Assembly: GCA_002633005.1 (NCBI GenBank)
Contig: NMRA01000121.1
Location: 503,726 to 565,017, forward strand
DNA length: 61,292 nt
From: Phoronis australis
Lineage: Eukaryota > Phoronida > Phoronidae
Direction: 5' to 3'
In this document: piece after piece, positions 35,516 to 46,550 of the stretch
How the letters are laid out: every line of letters starts with the position of its first letter
Numbering within the stretch: position 1 is the first letter of the stretch
Program-made: the position numbers and the translations under genes
The notes under the pieces: generated by a model
What the model saw: the letters and a program-made list of their open reading frames with translations, nothing else
Databases searched by the model: none
Told to the model about the DNA's origin: nothing

Positions 35516-38500
35516 TGTCAAGATGACAACGCATGGGTAAAAATTCTCGTTTCTTTCTTTTCAATTACAAACTAGGAGATCCTGATCGACATTCATCGAA
35601 AACACTCGTATAAGAATCATCAGTGCTAAAAATAACGTAATCGGGATTTATTCAAATCACTTTTTGTAAAAAAGTCCATTTGAACTTGAACGTGTCTCAA
35701 TGAGTTCGCTCAAACCACTGTTTGTGAGTAGGACAACAACCGAACGTGACGAGGTAGCAGACCTCTCAGACTTCTGACAGTTCAAAATAGTATGATCACC
35801 GACACATACATGTATTGAGTGAAATTCTGCTGGCTTATGTTGATAGGAAATAGTTACTCTAAACACTTCGTCTAGTTAAAAGGATACCAAACCCGGATTT
35901 GGCCTATTAAAATATACTAAAAACTATTTTCCCATCCAGCTCTCTGAAAACAACTAATCCTGTGTAACCCTTGATAGTCCTCAAAAGTTTCGAGAAAAAA
36001 ATTAAAACTTCTTTCAAAGTTTGCAGATCGGCAAGCGTGACCTACGCTTTTAGCGAATTACACAACTGTTGGAAAAGACAACCCATCGAGTGCAGTAATA
36101 TCCAATATGTGACGTAGGAGTATGAGTTTTTAGTTGATTCCCCTGCTTTTATTTTTCAAGATTGACGCCAATGATGCACAAGCATGAGGCAGAACGAAAA
36201 TTGACGGGAATCATCAAAACGGGGTTTAGTATCCTATAAATGTAATTGTACAACACGGGGCTGTTGCATGCCATGCATGTTAAAAACGCGAAGCGACCGA
36301 ACCTAAAGGCGTGCGGCAATCATGCAAATGATTGCCGAGTGCCGCAGATGGAAACCACAATTGTCACTGAAGAAACTGACCGTGTGGATCCATAAAGTGA
36401 AGCAGACACGCCCACTTTTCGCCACGTCTGCAACTGAACTGAACGTCTCGTCTGCGGTTGGTGCAGCTGAACTCTGTTGGTCGCCACCATTTTAATATAC
36501 GCAAAGGTTGCTCGGAGGGGATTTCCCAGCAACACGCCTTAAGGTGTTTTGCTTAACTGAGTGCGATAATCGGAGCAACTAAACGCACAGGTATTCTCAA
36601 CTCCGGTTACGTGTTGTGGGTATCACTTGCAGATTTAGTAAAATGAAAAAAGTACTCCAAGGTGCTCAAATTTCATTAATAAGATGCATGACAATTCTAA
36701 CATTCTGCTGATAAAAAACGCACTCCTGAACCCGGTTCTAAAATGGTAGTAACGGCAATTTTAATGAACTTACAGAGTTTATCTGATTATTCATCTTACA
36801 GACATTGTCAGCAGGTCTTTGTATCTGTTAAGGTATTTAGTTTTTCATTTTAATTTTAACCAAATACAGTTTTAAAGTCGGGATCCGAAAGAGCGCCCCG
36901 AGCGAAAAACAGCTGATGGATTGTAGAAAGCAACTACTTTTTCAGAAACAAAAGCCGTCTTGAATACTAGGCATAACTGAACGCATATGCAAGCTACATG
37001 TATTAGACTAACATTCCAATAACGATGAAAACATACTTTGTCACTCCGCTAACACAAAAACAGCGATTGGCATGAACAATGACATTTTTGAAACAACGTA
37101 ATATCTTTATCGTGGCAAAACGAAAAAGTAAAAATTCAGTGTAAAAGTTCAAATTAGGGGCTGATGTTCGAGCTATGGAAGAATTGACAGTTCGCTTGAG
37201 TGAGGCTGTGCTTGTCGCGCTGATAAAGTGATACCCCGCGACAATCTAACTTATCAATCCTGATCTCAAGCAATAACGAACTGTCAGTTCATCCCAAACC
37301 AAGGGTTCTCTAAATCGTGAGAGGAACAAAATTTATAGCGTTCGGGTTTTACCGGACAGTTCCAAGTAGCCTTTTTCAAATTTCGTTTATGTTTTACATA
37401 CCGTAGGTATATGCAAGCACATGTGAAATAATGCATTTTTTAAAAAAAAGGTTTAACAAAGTGTTTCGCATGTAGGCCCATGTGCCAAAGTTCCACTTGC
37501 AAATGCAGGGGTGTCCTTTGTATAGGCGCGTGTCTTGCATTGGATATTCCATGCTACAGGTATAGTTTCTGTAGACGAGACAGTAGAGAACACATGGACA
37601 GTAGTACTCAGTAGTAGTAGTAGTGTACAATACTGAAAACCGGTTAGAGTCGTATGATAATAATTCAAGTAATGAATTGTGCATAATTCTTGCCAGGAAT
37701 GTCACAAAAATGCAAGTGAAGTAGTGTCGCTGTGTTAAGATAAAGAAGGTTTGTCTTTCCTGTTCGGGTTACTGTGTCAGTGTTCTGAGCTGGCCTAGTT
37801 TGTTGTGTGAAAATTGTGAGTAGATAGCACTTCCAAGGCCAGGTTTAGTAGAGGATTTTTTTCAAACACGTAATACTACGGCAAGCCCAATGTAAGTATG
37901 ACATTGGTCGTTGGCATGTACGTTATTTCTCAATTTTAGGTGTGCGCGCAGCATTGCGTGTAGAATACGTATAGCTCTAACCTAGCTAGCAGGGAAACCC
38001 AGTGCCAAGTTTTCTTATGAGACCAGTAACCCGAGTTTTGCTCACTGCAGCCAGGAACTATCAGCCTTGGTTGGCGTCGCCACTTCAGATTTTGAGCCCG
38101 ATCCCTTAGTGGGAGACGGTTAATATGCGTCTCAGATGTCCAATTCGGTTACGGCTGTCTACTGTTGTTTTAAATTTGCGCTTACACAGACGCGACAAAA
38201 TTGTTTTTTCCTTCGTCTAACGAAAATACGTTTCAGCAACTTCGAATGAAAAAAAAATTTCCAACTATGAGTTATATTAATTTGAGAAAAGAAATTACGA
38301 AACTCAAAGCAGCTCTTTTGACGGAGAAACTTGACTATGCAACATAACCTACGATTGTGTACAGGCTACTTCAAAAAGGAACAGTTTCACAACTAAGGTA
38401 AGAAACCTTATTATAGTGTGCAAATGTCTGAATTGATGTGTTAGTATCACACCAAACAATTTTTTGAGAGAACTGGCCCTCGATTCGTAAGCTCCCAATC

Positions 38501-39090
38501 AACGTAGGATTTAAATTCCTGCCTCACAAGTAAGAGCCAGGATTACAATCCACATTGCAATCCTCTCTCTAAATACCCAGGTTGATACACATGCCTTATT
38601 CTAGTAGATAATGGGTGCATGACCTGTCAGGTATGATACAGAGGGTTTGTATTGCTTATAACACCTGTGCTTACCTTTACCACACATACATGTATTCTCA
38701 GCATCCTGCAGAAGGCGATGTGAAACCATATTAAGTGTACTGTGTTGCTTAAAATGTTTTCCCTTTAAGCTGCATTTCTGATTTTCTTTAGAAATTGCCT
38801 TGCAATTGTCTCTGCTTTCATTACGTACACAGTATACTGACAATTCATTACTGCTTCCATGAACTTATGATAACGGTGAACTTCTGGGTTCCAGTGTGTA
38901 ACATTGCAATTGTTGTAAAAGGTACTTATGTATTTGTTCGTTTGAGATGAGCGTTTACATGAGCTACAATTTTAGTTTAGATTTCCCTGTTTCTCAAAAA
39001 GAGTTTTATTAATACATCTTAAGGGATTTAATAGCCTTCAGTACACCTGTTGCTAAGAAACAAGTCATTTCTTAAAATATTTTTTCTGTT
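35516..39090. other. Intergenic, no gene seen
   Basis: AT-rich DNA with scattered short open frames that show no domain. The only structure noted is the MITE-like repeat at 37181-37295 and a small palindrome GGCAATCATGCAAATGATTG at 36312-36333. Confidence 0.4.
37181..37295. mobile_element. Short MITE-like inverted repeat
   Basis: GAATTGACAGTTCGCTTGAG at the left is mirrored by CTCAAG...CGAACTGTCAGTTC at the right, about 115 bp overall. Non-coding; a small non-autonomous element or relic. Confidence 0.45.
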
Positions 39091-39099
39091 GTCAGTATT

Positions 39100-39570
39100 A
39101 TAATATAAGTAATGGGTGGAAAACAATCTCCGCCATTGTTGTTTTTACGAGTGCGATACTGAGCAGTTGTGAGGAAAGAGCCAGGAGAGCCGCCTCTTCA
39201 GACATAAAAGGTTCTTTGTAGAGGGTGCAGTAACAGCAACTTGACCGAGAACGTCTCTGTGTTCAAATTTCCTAAATACGTGAAAGTTGCGCAGAAATGG
39301 CATCAGTTTGTGCGCCGCATCAGAGTGTGAATTGTCAATGTGGAACATTTCGGTAGCCATCATTTGTTCGGCACATTTCAAGGAATCGTGTTTCAACCAA
39401 ACACAAAAGCGGCGTTACGATGAAGGAGTCGCCCCCTTTTAGGTGTAATAGCAAATTTTCCAAGTAACGAACAAACTGCTTTCGTTCTAGGACGAGTGAT
39501 CGACCCCGGCCCAGATCGAGTGCTATACATTATGTTTAGACCGGGCTCATTCCGTTATGGCAATGGTGAA
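39100..39570 (+). pseudogene. THAP-repeat copy, broken
   Basis: Inverted relative to, and homologous with, the 17.2-17.7 kb THAP repeat. KVAQKWHQFVRRIRV then a stop shows the frame is broken inside the domain, with a later CSxHF-like region in another frame. The flank GACCCCGGCCCAGATCGAGT type also matches. Pseudogene. Confidence 0.6.
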
Positions 39571-41200
39571 TATAAGTGACCCAGGTTTACTGTGGCCTTG
39601 GTCAGTGATTATTAATTGTCGGTTTTGCGTAATAATTTACCAGTTCTCGCTCAAAATCGTCCTCGTCTTCTGATCTGCTGTGTCACGAGACCAAACGTCT
39701 TCCACCAAATACATCATTTAGCGGGAAACTTGAAAATAAATAACTATTGTTTCTTCAAAATCAAACAAATTTAGACTATTTAGCATAAAAAGTGTTTATT
39801 TAGTTAGATTTCATAGTATTTATTTCATTATTTTAGCTACCTAAACCTTAAAAACTAAGAAAATGCATGGCGGGAACTTTTTAATGGCCAGGGTGTTGTA
39901 TTGGTGTCAGTGACTTCACAGACAATGGTCAACAGCAACAGGGCTCGATATGGCGACCAGAAGCTCTTCAATGTGACTTCAGATTGTGTTTGGCGACCTG
40001 GAAAAATCCCAAGTCGCCATAAAGTCTCCACAGTATCTGAAATTTGTTTCAAAATATGGGTAGACTTCCAAACATTGAATTAATTCTTTCCTAGATTCAA
40101 TACCTTTGGATCACCATTGTTTCGTTTATTTCCTGAAATCAATGCATTTGTCACCCTCAGCCGTCAGTACACATCAAACGCTCTCATACAATTGCCGATT
40201 TGTCACGGAAAGTTAAGAAATCGTGAAAAAATCGGCAATTGCCGTTCATCCGTAACTCATCGGATAATTCCTTATGGCCCTTGACCTTCCCGGGACCAAG
40301 GAGTTGCTCCCGACGGGCTTTTTGGGTGAGATTTTTGTACTTTGACCTCGAATTTCTTGCGAACTCGGTAAAGCAGGACACCGTAAAAGGTATTAGGAGA
40401 AAGAACAATTCCTCATGGTTTGTTGAACGTCTGTTTTGTGTAAATTCATTGAGTTTTGAGTTTTGTGTTTGCTATGGACGGCTGAAGTGAAGCACTCGTG
40501 GAATTTCTAGTCCGGAGTGTCATACCTTGTAGTATTATATAATGTATTGTGAACGATCAGAAGCTTCATACATTCAGTCAGCGACCACGACGCACACCAA
40601 ATAAACGCGTGGACGGAAAACGCATCTGCGTAAAGAAAAAAAATAAATGTGGTTTTCAAAACTTTCAGAGTCGTGTGTTGTCAGGGCCATACATTGATCA
40701 ACCGAGGCCAAGTACAAAGCATGATGCCTTCAAAAGTTAGATAAACAAAATTTACGGCATACCGATTACAGGGTACACACACTCGGAGGACGTTCTTGGG
40801 AGTAAGTGTGTTGTAATATCGGTTGAATTAAACGTAATAACTGGGAGTAGCACGTACGCTTACAATAAGCCATTCACATTTATTTATCTGATGACAATTC
40901 TTCCTCTGCTTTGAAAATCACGCCACCAGATAACTGCTTTTATGCCATGAGACTACGCGATCACCCATTATGCAATGATGCCAATCCAGTGTGTCCCTAT
41001 ACATTGGCATATTGTAAAGTGTGAAGGAGAAATTCAACCGCATTTCCGAGATAAGATGTCTGTCTTCGGCGAGACATTGACCACTTATCTCTTCCTGCTA
41101 ATACCGACGTTATCACTTTGAAGGATCAATGCTTGGATATGGTGACGTGGTGTCCTGGCGTGAAAAGTTCCTGACAAGGTAAATTTTTGGACCTGACTTA

Positions 41201-42520
41201 CTAAAGGAGAAGTCCACCGAAAAAAGAAAATATTTTTTATCAAATTAGATCGAGTAGTTCCACTCGATAACAGCAAGTTCAGTTGTTTTACCTGACACCT
41301 GACGGCAGACGGAGGTGTTGAAATTAACCAATGACGTAATCGGTTCGAACGCGGCAGTCTGTTCAGCCGTTCACAAACAGTTACTGGTGTCGCCTTATCG
41401 CTTGAATGCTTCTTTTTACACCAATAAATCAACAAATTTCGATGTAAAACCCTTACAAATACATCGAGTTTTTAAAAAGACGTATTGTTTTATTTCACTG
41501 TTACGGATTTATAGGTATTTGAACGTACGGTACGTAGCCTACAGAGTTCGGTCATGGAGTGCAGACTCCTAGGTTCGGTAGGCCAAGTTATCATGGTCGA
41601 TCGCGGGAGTTTGGGTCTGTTTAGTGATAAATTCGAATCATTCTTCCGTGAAATGCAGACATGAAAGATAGCTGCGTGCTGTACTTTTAGACTTGCGATT
41701 TTTTTCAGTTCTAAACACACAAAACGCTTGTTATCCCAGTCAGTGCCTCGGAACCCGATCAGGCCCGTCGCACGATCATAAACCCGCTTAAGTTGGAAAC
41801 TAAGCCTGCAATCACGAAATGACTATACTAGTGAGCCAAAGAAATAATGTGCACGTAATTATTTTGGTGAATTAGCCACGAAACTTCAAATCTACTTACT
41901 TGTCGAGGGCCGCGAAGTCAAGTTGCCCTTTTACAGAACCGTGAGGGAAAAAGTTGTACAGTAACAATGATGTAAATAACGTATGTGTACATGTATATCT
42001 TAATATCTAACATGTGACCATATGGCATATAAAAAGAGTTATTGTTGTACAACAGCTTTCTGTCAGCAAACACTGAATTAGCATGCGCTCACACGGCCTC
42101 GGTGCCCGGTCAATTACCTTTATTGCATCTGAAGCCGGTAACGCAGTGGTTTATTCATTGCTGGCTTCTCAAAACATTTGCACTTACGAATACTCCAAAG
42201 GCATTACAAATCGTATCTAATAAGACAAACTTTGTTTCAGTTTTTTACAAGCATTGGTTAGGGTGAAAATAATTCATTTTGAAACAGAACACAGAATAAT
42301 AAACGTAAACATGGCAACTCGCAATCCCGTCTTGGACGAGAGCTCATCCAACGAAGACTTCGCAAGTGTATCGTTTAGTTTCACAGGCAATCAGTTCGAA
42401 CCGGAATACAGTGATCAAGAAATACTAGAGAGGCGCCGTGAACATGCACAGGCTTCTTTGATAAGCCGGCATTCGTCAGACTCACTGTCGACGACTGCCG
42501 GCCACATACACGGAGATGTT
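41201..42520 (+). mobile_element. TTAA-family DNA transposon, copy E3 (right end replaced)
   Basis: The left end CTAA-AGGAGAAGTCCACCGA is a diverged version of the E1/E2 end. Homology with E1 and E2 runs through the non-coding left half, a TATA box, leader and start of the FEPEY reading frame, and stops near 42520, where Penelope sequence begins. The right half, including the THAP frame and right terminal repeat, is missing. Confidence 0.75.
42028..42035 (+). promoter_or_regulatory. TATA box in E3, upstream of the chimeric frame
   Basis: TATAAAAA, matching TATAAAA at the same element position in E1 (29612). It lies about 280 nt upstream of the ATG at 42311. E2 has a mutated version (CATATGAAAT). 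It is the likely promoter of the sense frame. Confidence 0.45.
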
Positions 42521-43948
42521 CCTCTACGGCCGATAATATCCCAAGTCCTGACGCCCACGTACAAGACAGCGAAGCATCTTGATAAAATCATAAAGCCGTA
42601 CATTCAGAGCCGTTACTCCATTAAATGTCGTGAGGATTTTATTGACATTTTGCGCACACAAGTGCCATCCCCCCACTACCAACCTATGTCGCTTGACGCT
42701 GAGTCTTTGTTCACCAACGTGCCGGTGGATGAGACCATTACTATCATTTTGGATAATGTATACCGTCACCCACATTTAAAGCCACCTGACATTTCACCTA
42801 CTCATTTGAGAGAGTTGTTAACCATCTGCACAACCAAAGTACCATTTCGCCATATAAATGGGAAATTGTTTTTGCAAAAAGATGGTGTGAGCATGGGCTC
42901 TCCTCTGGGTCCCACTTTCTCGGAATTTTATATGTCTGAAGTGGAAAAGAGGGCTAGCAATGTGATTGGTGGTATTCCTATCTATGTACGTTATGTAGAT
43001 GATATTTTTGTTTATTGTGCCTTTGATGACTTGTTATCAGTACGTGATGAACTTGAGCGCCACTCTGTATTGAAGTTTACCCACGAGCTTCCTGTAAATG
43101 ACAAGATTCCGTTTTTGGACGTTCTTGTGAACCATTCTCCGTCTGAATTTTCTACATCAGTTTACCACAAGCCCACTGATAAAGGTTTCTGTCTCCACGC
43201 CAAAAGTGAGTGCCCTGAGCGGTATAAGGTCGCCGTTGTGGTCAACTTCCTAAAGAGGGCGTATTCGGTGTCGTCTAACTGGCTATTGTTCAATCAAGAG
43301 GTAGATCGCATAAGACAAACACTGGTGAATAATGGGTATACCAATGCTTTCGTGGACTTCCATATTAAGCGATTTATGTCCACAATTAGCTATGAAGTCC
43401 CTGCACGTCGGACTGGTGTCACCAAAAAGATATTTTACAAAAATGTCATGTCTAATAATTACCTCCAGGACGAACACGCCATTAAGAAAATCATAAGGGA
43501 CAACGTTAAAGTTTGTAAGCCTGATGATTACCTTGATGTTATTATTTATTATCGGAATAGGAAGTCCTCCAACTTGGTCATGAAAAATAACATTTCTAAA
43601 GCGAAAGTCCGCCCCGTTGCACAGTGTAGTGTTGTTTATGAATTTGTATGCCCTATGAATGAATGTCTTCGTTCAAACGTCAAACAATGTTACATTGGTC
43701 AAACGGTTTGCAGTCTTTCCCGTCGGTTATCCATGCATCTTCAAAATGGCGCCATTCAAGATCATTTTCTGCAATACCACGCACGTAAAATCACCCGTCA
43801 AGAAATTGTGGAAAACACGTCAATTCGCTACGTGGAGCAAGATGTGCTGCGTTTGAAAGTATTAGAGTCCCTTTTAATTGCTTTTGAGAAGCCTATTTTG
43901 AATGAGCAGCAAACAGGGTCGCGCCGCACGTTACACTTGTTTGCGTGA
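42254..43948 (+). CDS. Chimeric ORF: TTAA-element leader fused to Penelope-like RT/GIY-YIG
   Basis: One uninterrupted 564-codon frame. Residues 20 to about 89 (from ATG 42311) belong to the TTAA element, including FEPEYSDQEILERRREHAQA. From about residue 93 it is Penelope-like: a start of RT (LTPTYKTAKHLDKI), SLDAESLFTNVPVDETI, SMGSPLGPTFSEFYMSEVE, the catalytic YVRYVDDIF (Asp249, Asp250), a thumb region, and a C-terminal GIY-YIG endonuclease (CYIGQT near residue 479, SRRLSMH, ESLL, LNEQQ). Family knowledge: Penelope-like elements copy RNA and nick DNA with the GIY-YIG domain. All key motifs are intact and no stop occurs, so this copy is young or under constraint. The natural start is probably 42311. 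Confidence 0.85.
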   Translation: MVRVKIIHFETEHRIINVNMATRNPVLDESSSNEDFASVSFSFTGNQFEPEYSDQEILERRREHAQASLISRHSSDSLSTTAGHIHGDVPLRPIISQVLTPTYKTAKHLDKIIKPYIQSRYSIKCREDFIDILRTQVPSPHYQPMSLDAESLFTNVPVDETITIILDNVYRHPHLKPPDISPTHLRELLTICTTKVPFRHINGKLFLQKDGVSMGSPLGPTFSEFYMSEVEKRASNVIGGIPIYVRYVDDIFVYCAFDDLLSVRDELERHSVLKFTHELPVNDKIPFLDVLVNHSPSEFSTSVYHKPTDKGFCLHAKSECPERYKVAVVVNFLKRAYSVSSNWLLFNQEVDRIRQTLVNNGYTNAFVDFHIKRFMSTISYEVPARRTGVTKKIFYKNVMSNNYLQDEHAIKKIIRDNVKVCKPDDYLDVIIYYRNRKSSNLVMKNNISKAKVRPVAQCSVVYEFVCPMNECLRSNVKQCYIGQTVCSLSRRLSMHLQNGAIQDHFLQYHARKITRQEIVENTSIRYVEQDVLRLKVLESLLIAFEKPILNEQQTGSRRTLHLFA

Positions 43949-44066
43949 CTTTCCTGTTACCCTAATTCTTTAGTCATTCTTTGCAGTATTTCACACCCGC
44001 CGTGTCTCACTGTGTGTGTCGTCAGCTTATACTCTGTGGTGGCATTACTGCGTCATTTTATCTTCA

Positions 44067-44100
44067 CTTGAGAATGAAACAAGTATGTTTCGAAATATCG
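44067..44100 (+). ncRNA. Degenerate hammerhead-like tail of the Penelope element
   Basis: About 120 nt after the stop codon: CTTGAGA (CTGATGA position), a possible stem GAAAC / GTTTC, then CGAAATATCG. The order parallels the motifs at 6.2 and 34.3 kb but the core is mutated. The assembly gap begins 12 nt later. Confidence 0.35.
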
Positions 44101-44111
44101 TGTGTCTTTTT

Positions 44112-44143
44112 NNNNNNNNNNNNNNNNNNNNNNNNNNNNNNNN
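44112..44143. other. Assembly gap (32 N)
   Basis: Thirty-two unresolved bases separate the Penelope tail from BEL/Pao-like gag sequence on the other strand. The true distance and the junction are unknown. Confidence 0.98.
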
Positions 44144-45116
44144 TCAATGAAATCAGTTAAATCTGAGAACTTTGGCTCTACACCTTGTTTATCCATGATA
44201 CCACTAGCATGCTCTGCCCACTTAGCTTGCATATGAAATGGCAAACGCTTCACAATTTTGATCAAAGTGTCTGAGCAATTCAAATCTGACTCATAATTCA
44301 TTTGTTCCAGAGTGAGCATGCCTCTCCTCATGAGCACAGCTAAGTCTGAGAGAGCTACACTGTTAGAACCATCAATGACTGGACCTTGGGTCACCTGTTT
44401 AATAAACGCATGAGCTATAACATGTTTTTGACCAAAATTATCATACAACATCGCTTTTGCTTTTCTGTAGGCTAGCTCTGAGTTACCAAAAATAGAGCAG
44501 TTTTCAATACACTGTCTAGCTTTCCCTTTACACTGTTGCAAAAGATACATTAGCTTAGACTGACTATCACTAACTCTAGATTCAATATTAGCCTCGAAAT
44601 TTCGAATAAAAGACCAATACTCAGTTGGATTGCCATCAAATGTAAGCAGTTCTTTTTTCGGCATTTCAAACCCTTCTCTCAAAGTTTCCGCGAGCTGCTT
44701 CATAACTTCCGGTAAACCAGGATACGACCGCGGTGACTCTTGCGGGAAACTAGGGAACCGCGCTGCACCAGCATTCGGCTCTGCACGGGTTCTGGGAGTG
44801 CTAGTATGCTTAGCACCAGCGGCAAACGGAGTATTCATTGGCGAGACTTCATCATCGGCGGCCAACGTGGCTTCTTGAAGCTGCATTTCCATTCGAAGCA
44901 TTTCCTCACGCCTACGTAATTCAGACTCTGCCTCCATCTGTTTCAGTGCTTCACGCTCTCTCTCTCTATTTCATGAAGCTGCTGCATTTGCTTTAATTTC
45001 AGTTGCGCAAGTGCTTTCCTAGAGTAGACCTCCTTCATATTTTTTGACAATTCCTCGTCACCATACAGGTCATTTTTCACACTCTCCATCACACTCTCTC
45101 TTTCGGCTTCAGCCAT
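44144..45116 (-). pseudogene. BEL/Pao-type retrotransposon gag (DUF1759-like), truncated
   Basis: Minus strand from ATG 45116: MAEAERESVMESVKNDLYG, a charged coiled-coil region, then in another frame from 44937 onward FDGNPTEYWSFIRNFEANIE, KLMYLLQQCKGKARQCIENC and AYRKAKAMLYDNFGQ, the pattern of the DUF1759 gag-like domain of BEL/Pao elements. A (GA)n run near 44965 shifts the frame by what looks like one extra GA unit. The 3' part (protease, RT) is lost at the assembly gap. Confidence 0.8.
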
Positions 45117-45284
45117 CTCACAGTTAAGAGCTTATTGAGAACCAATGTGAGTTCTTCTCTGTTTCAGTTCTAAAAATAAAAAACAAAATGCATAGCAAAC
45201 CTCACAGATACAGACAAAATGCAAATTCGGAAATACCAAATACGAAAACACCATGAAAAATACCTCAATACTGCCGCTCCCTGG

Positions 45285-45302
45285 CTCTCCTCACTGACGC
45301 CA
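45285..45302 (-). other. Possible primer-binding site
   Basis: TGGCGTCAGTGAGGAGAG on the minus strand, starting with TGG as in tRNA-complementary primer sites and lying about 170 nt upstream of the gag start. Inference from position. Confidence 0.4.
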
Positions 45303-45860
45303 AATATGCACTGCCACAATGTAAGTAAATCGAGTCATCGCACAACACTTATACTGAAATGAGGGTCAGGTCATATGCAAATTACATTCAGTCCCATTCA
45401 GTCATGAATATACACGTGACCATGAGCCACCCGGAGCAAACAAACGTGAAGTATCTTACACCCACAATGCAAGTGACAAGCTCTTAGATAACTTCCTGCT
45501 CGTTAACCCTTGCCCTTGCCAAGATCCTCTCTAAAATCTTCCACGACATGGCTCTGTTGTACAATTTTCTCTGTACACTGTAGCAAGTCTTTATGCTCCA
45601 ACTACAATAGCTCATCTCAATATCCTTTTAATTTTAGCCCATATTATAATAGTCTACTTATTTAGCGACTGGCTAATAAAAACTACATGATCTTGTCTAA
45701 TAATATCTTCTGTACTTGTCGAGCATTCCCCGGTAATAAAACACTTGAAGTCGTAAAATATCTAGCGTTGTATTGTGATTTTTACGCAATTCTGTTGTAA
45801 CATTTCAGTTTCTTTGTTTGTTGAGACCTTTTTATACATAATGTATCAAAAGTCACACAT
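45303..45860 (-). repeat. Probable 5' LTR region of the BEL/Pao element
   Basis: AT-rich DNA upstream of the putative primer site, with TATAAG at 45353-45348 as a possible promoter and ACA shortly before the primer site. No second LTR lies in the window, so the outer boundary is a guess. Confidence 0.35.
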
Positions 45861-46319
45861 CTAGAGTTCGAAATTATTTAACATTTGATTTTACCACACC
45901 GTCAGCAATTCAACATAAAGTTTACTTTGGTGTATTTTCACGATTCAATTTTACCATCTTTCAATAGTTGAACGAAAGTTTGATAAACCGATGTCAAGAC
46001 CGGAGTGGCCACTGGAGAACGAACAGCGAACAGTTAAATGTTTGGTAATTGCCGACCAACTAAGGATGCGCATAATCCGATGGTCGTCTATGCTAGGCGA
46101 CCACTTTGCCGATCCAAATGCCAACCACAGAGGCGACCGCAGAGGGGACTCAGCAGACGGCTCCTAGCAGACCGTTGTTGGTCGGCTGCTGGAGATCGAC
46201 CAGTCGTCGACCAATTTCCGACAGGGCGGACAAAAAATCGTGATGTGTGCTGTACATGTCGCCTATTCGAAAATCGAATTAGGTCTTTGTTGTCGTAAAA
46301 TTGGCCTTTTATTAGTCCT

Positions 46320-46550
46320 TACCATGTTCTGATAGTATTCGCGTTACCAACAAGGACGTCGAAATCATCAGCGACTCAACAAAATAGTTCAGATTTGATA
46401 GAGGTTGGCCATCCGATCCCTATAAATTGCGGATTTGAAATTGACGCCTAGTATTAGTACGCATTGCTTGTGACTTGAGTTGCCAGCTCACTGGGCAACA
46501 GTTCAAGATCAGATGAGCATGATTAAATTTTAATCCCCTAAACGCTTCGA
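46320..46550. repeat. Dispersed repeat X, copy 1 (host of E2)
   Basis: This shares blocks with 54830-55060: AACAA-GACGTCGAA / GAACATCGAAGCCATCAG, TTGCGGxxxxxAAAxTGACG, CATTGC(T/C)TGTGACTTGA, ACAATTCAAG type and AACGCTTCG / AACACTTCG. It continues after E2 as GATTTCAACATTGGCAA at 48257. Another fragment starts at 48820 (TTACCAACAGGAACATCGAA). Confidence 0.6.

Noticed and set aside
41085-41435. 116-codon minus-strand frame over the left end of E3
   Set aside because: It spans the boundary between flank and transposon end and is not kept in E1 or E2.
46030-46250. GC-richer segment with GACC/GGTC motifs suggesting a palindromic element
   Set aside because: It shares only a short GTCGGACAAAAA-type block with 31.3 and 34.1 kb; boundaries and terminal repeats could not be defined.
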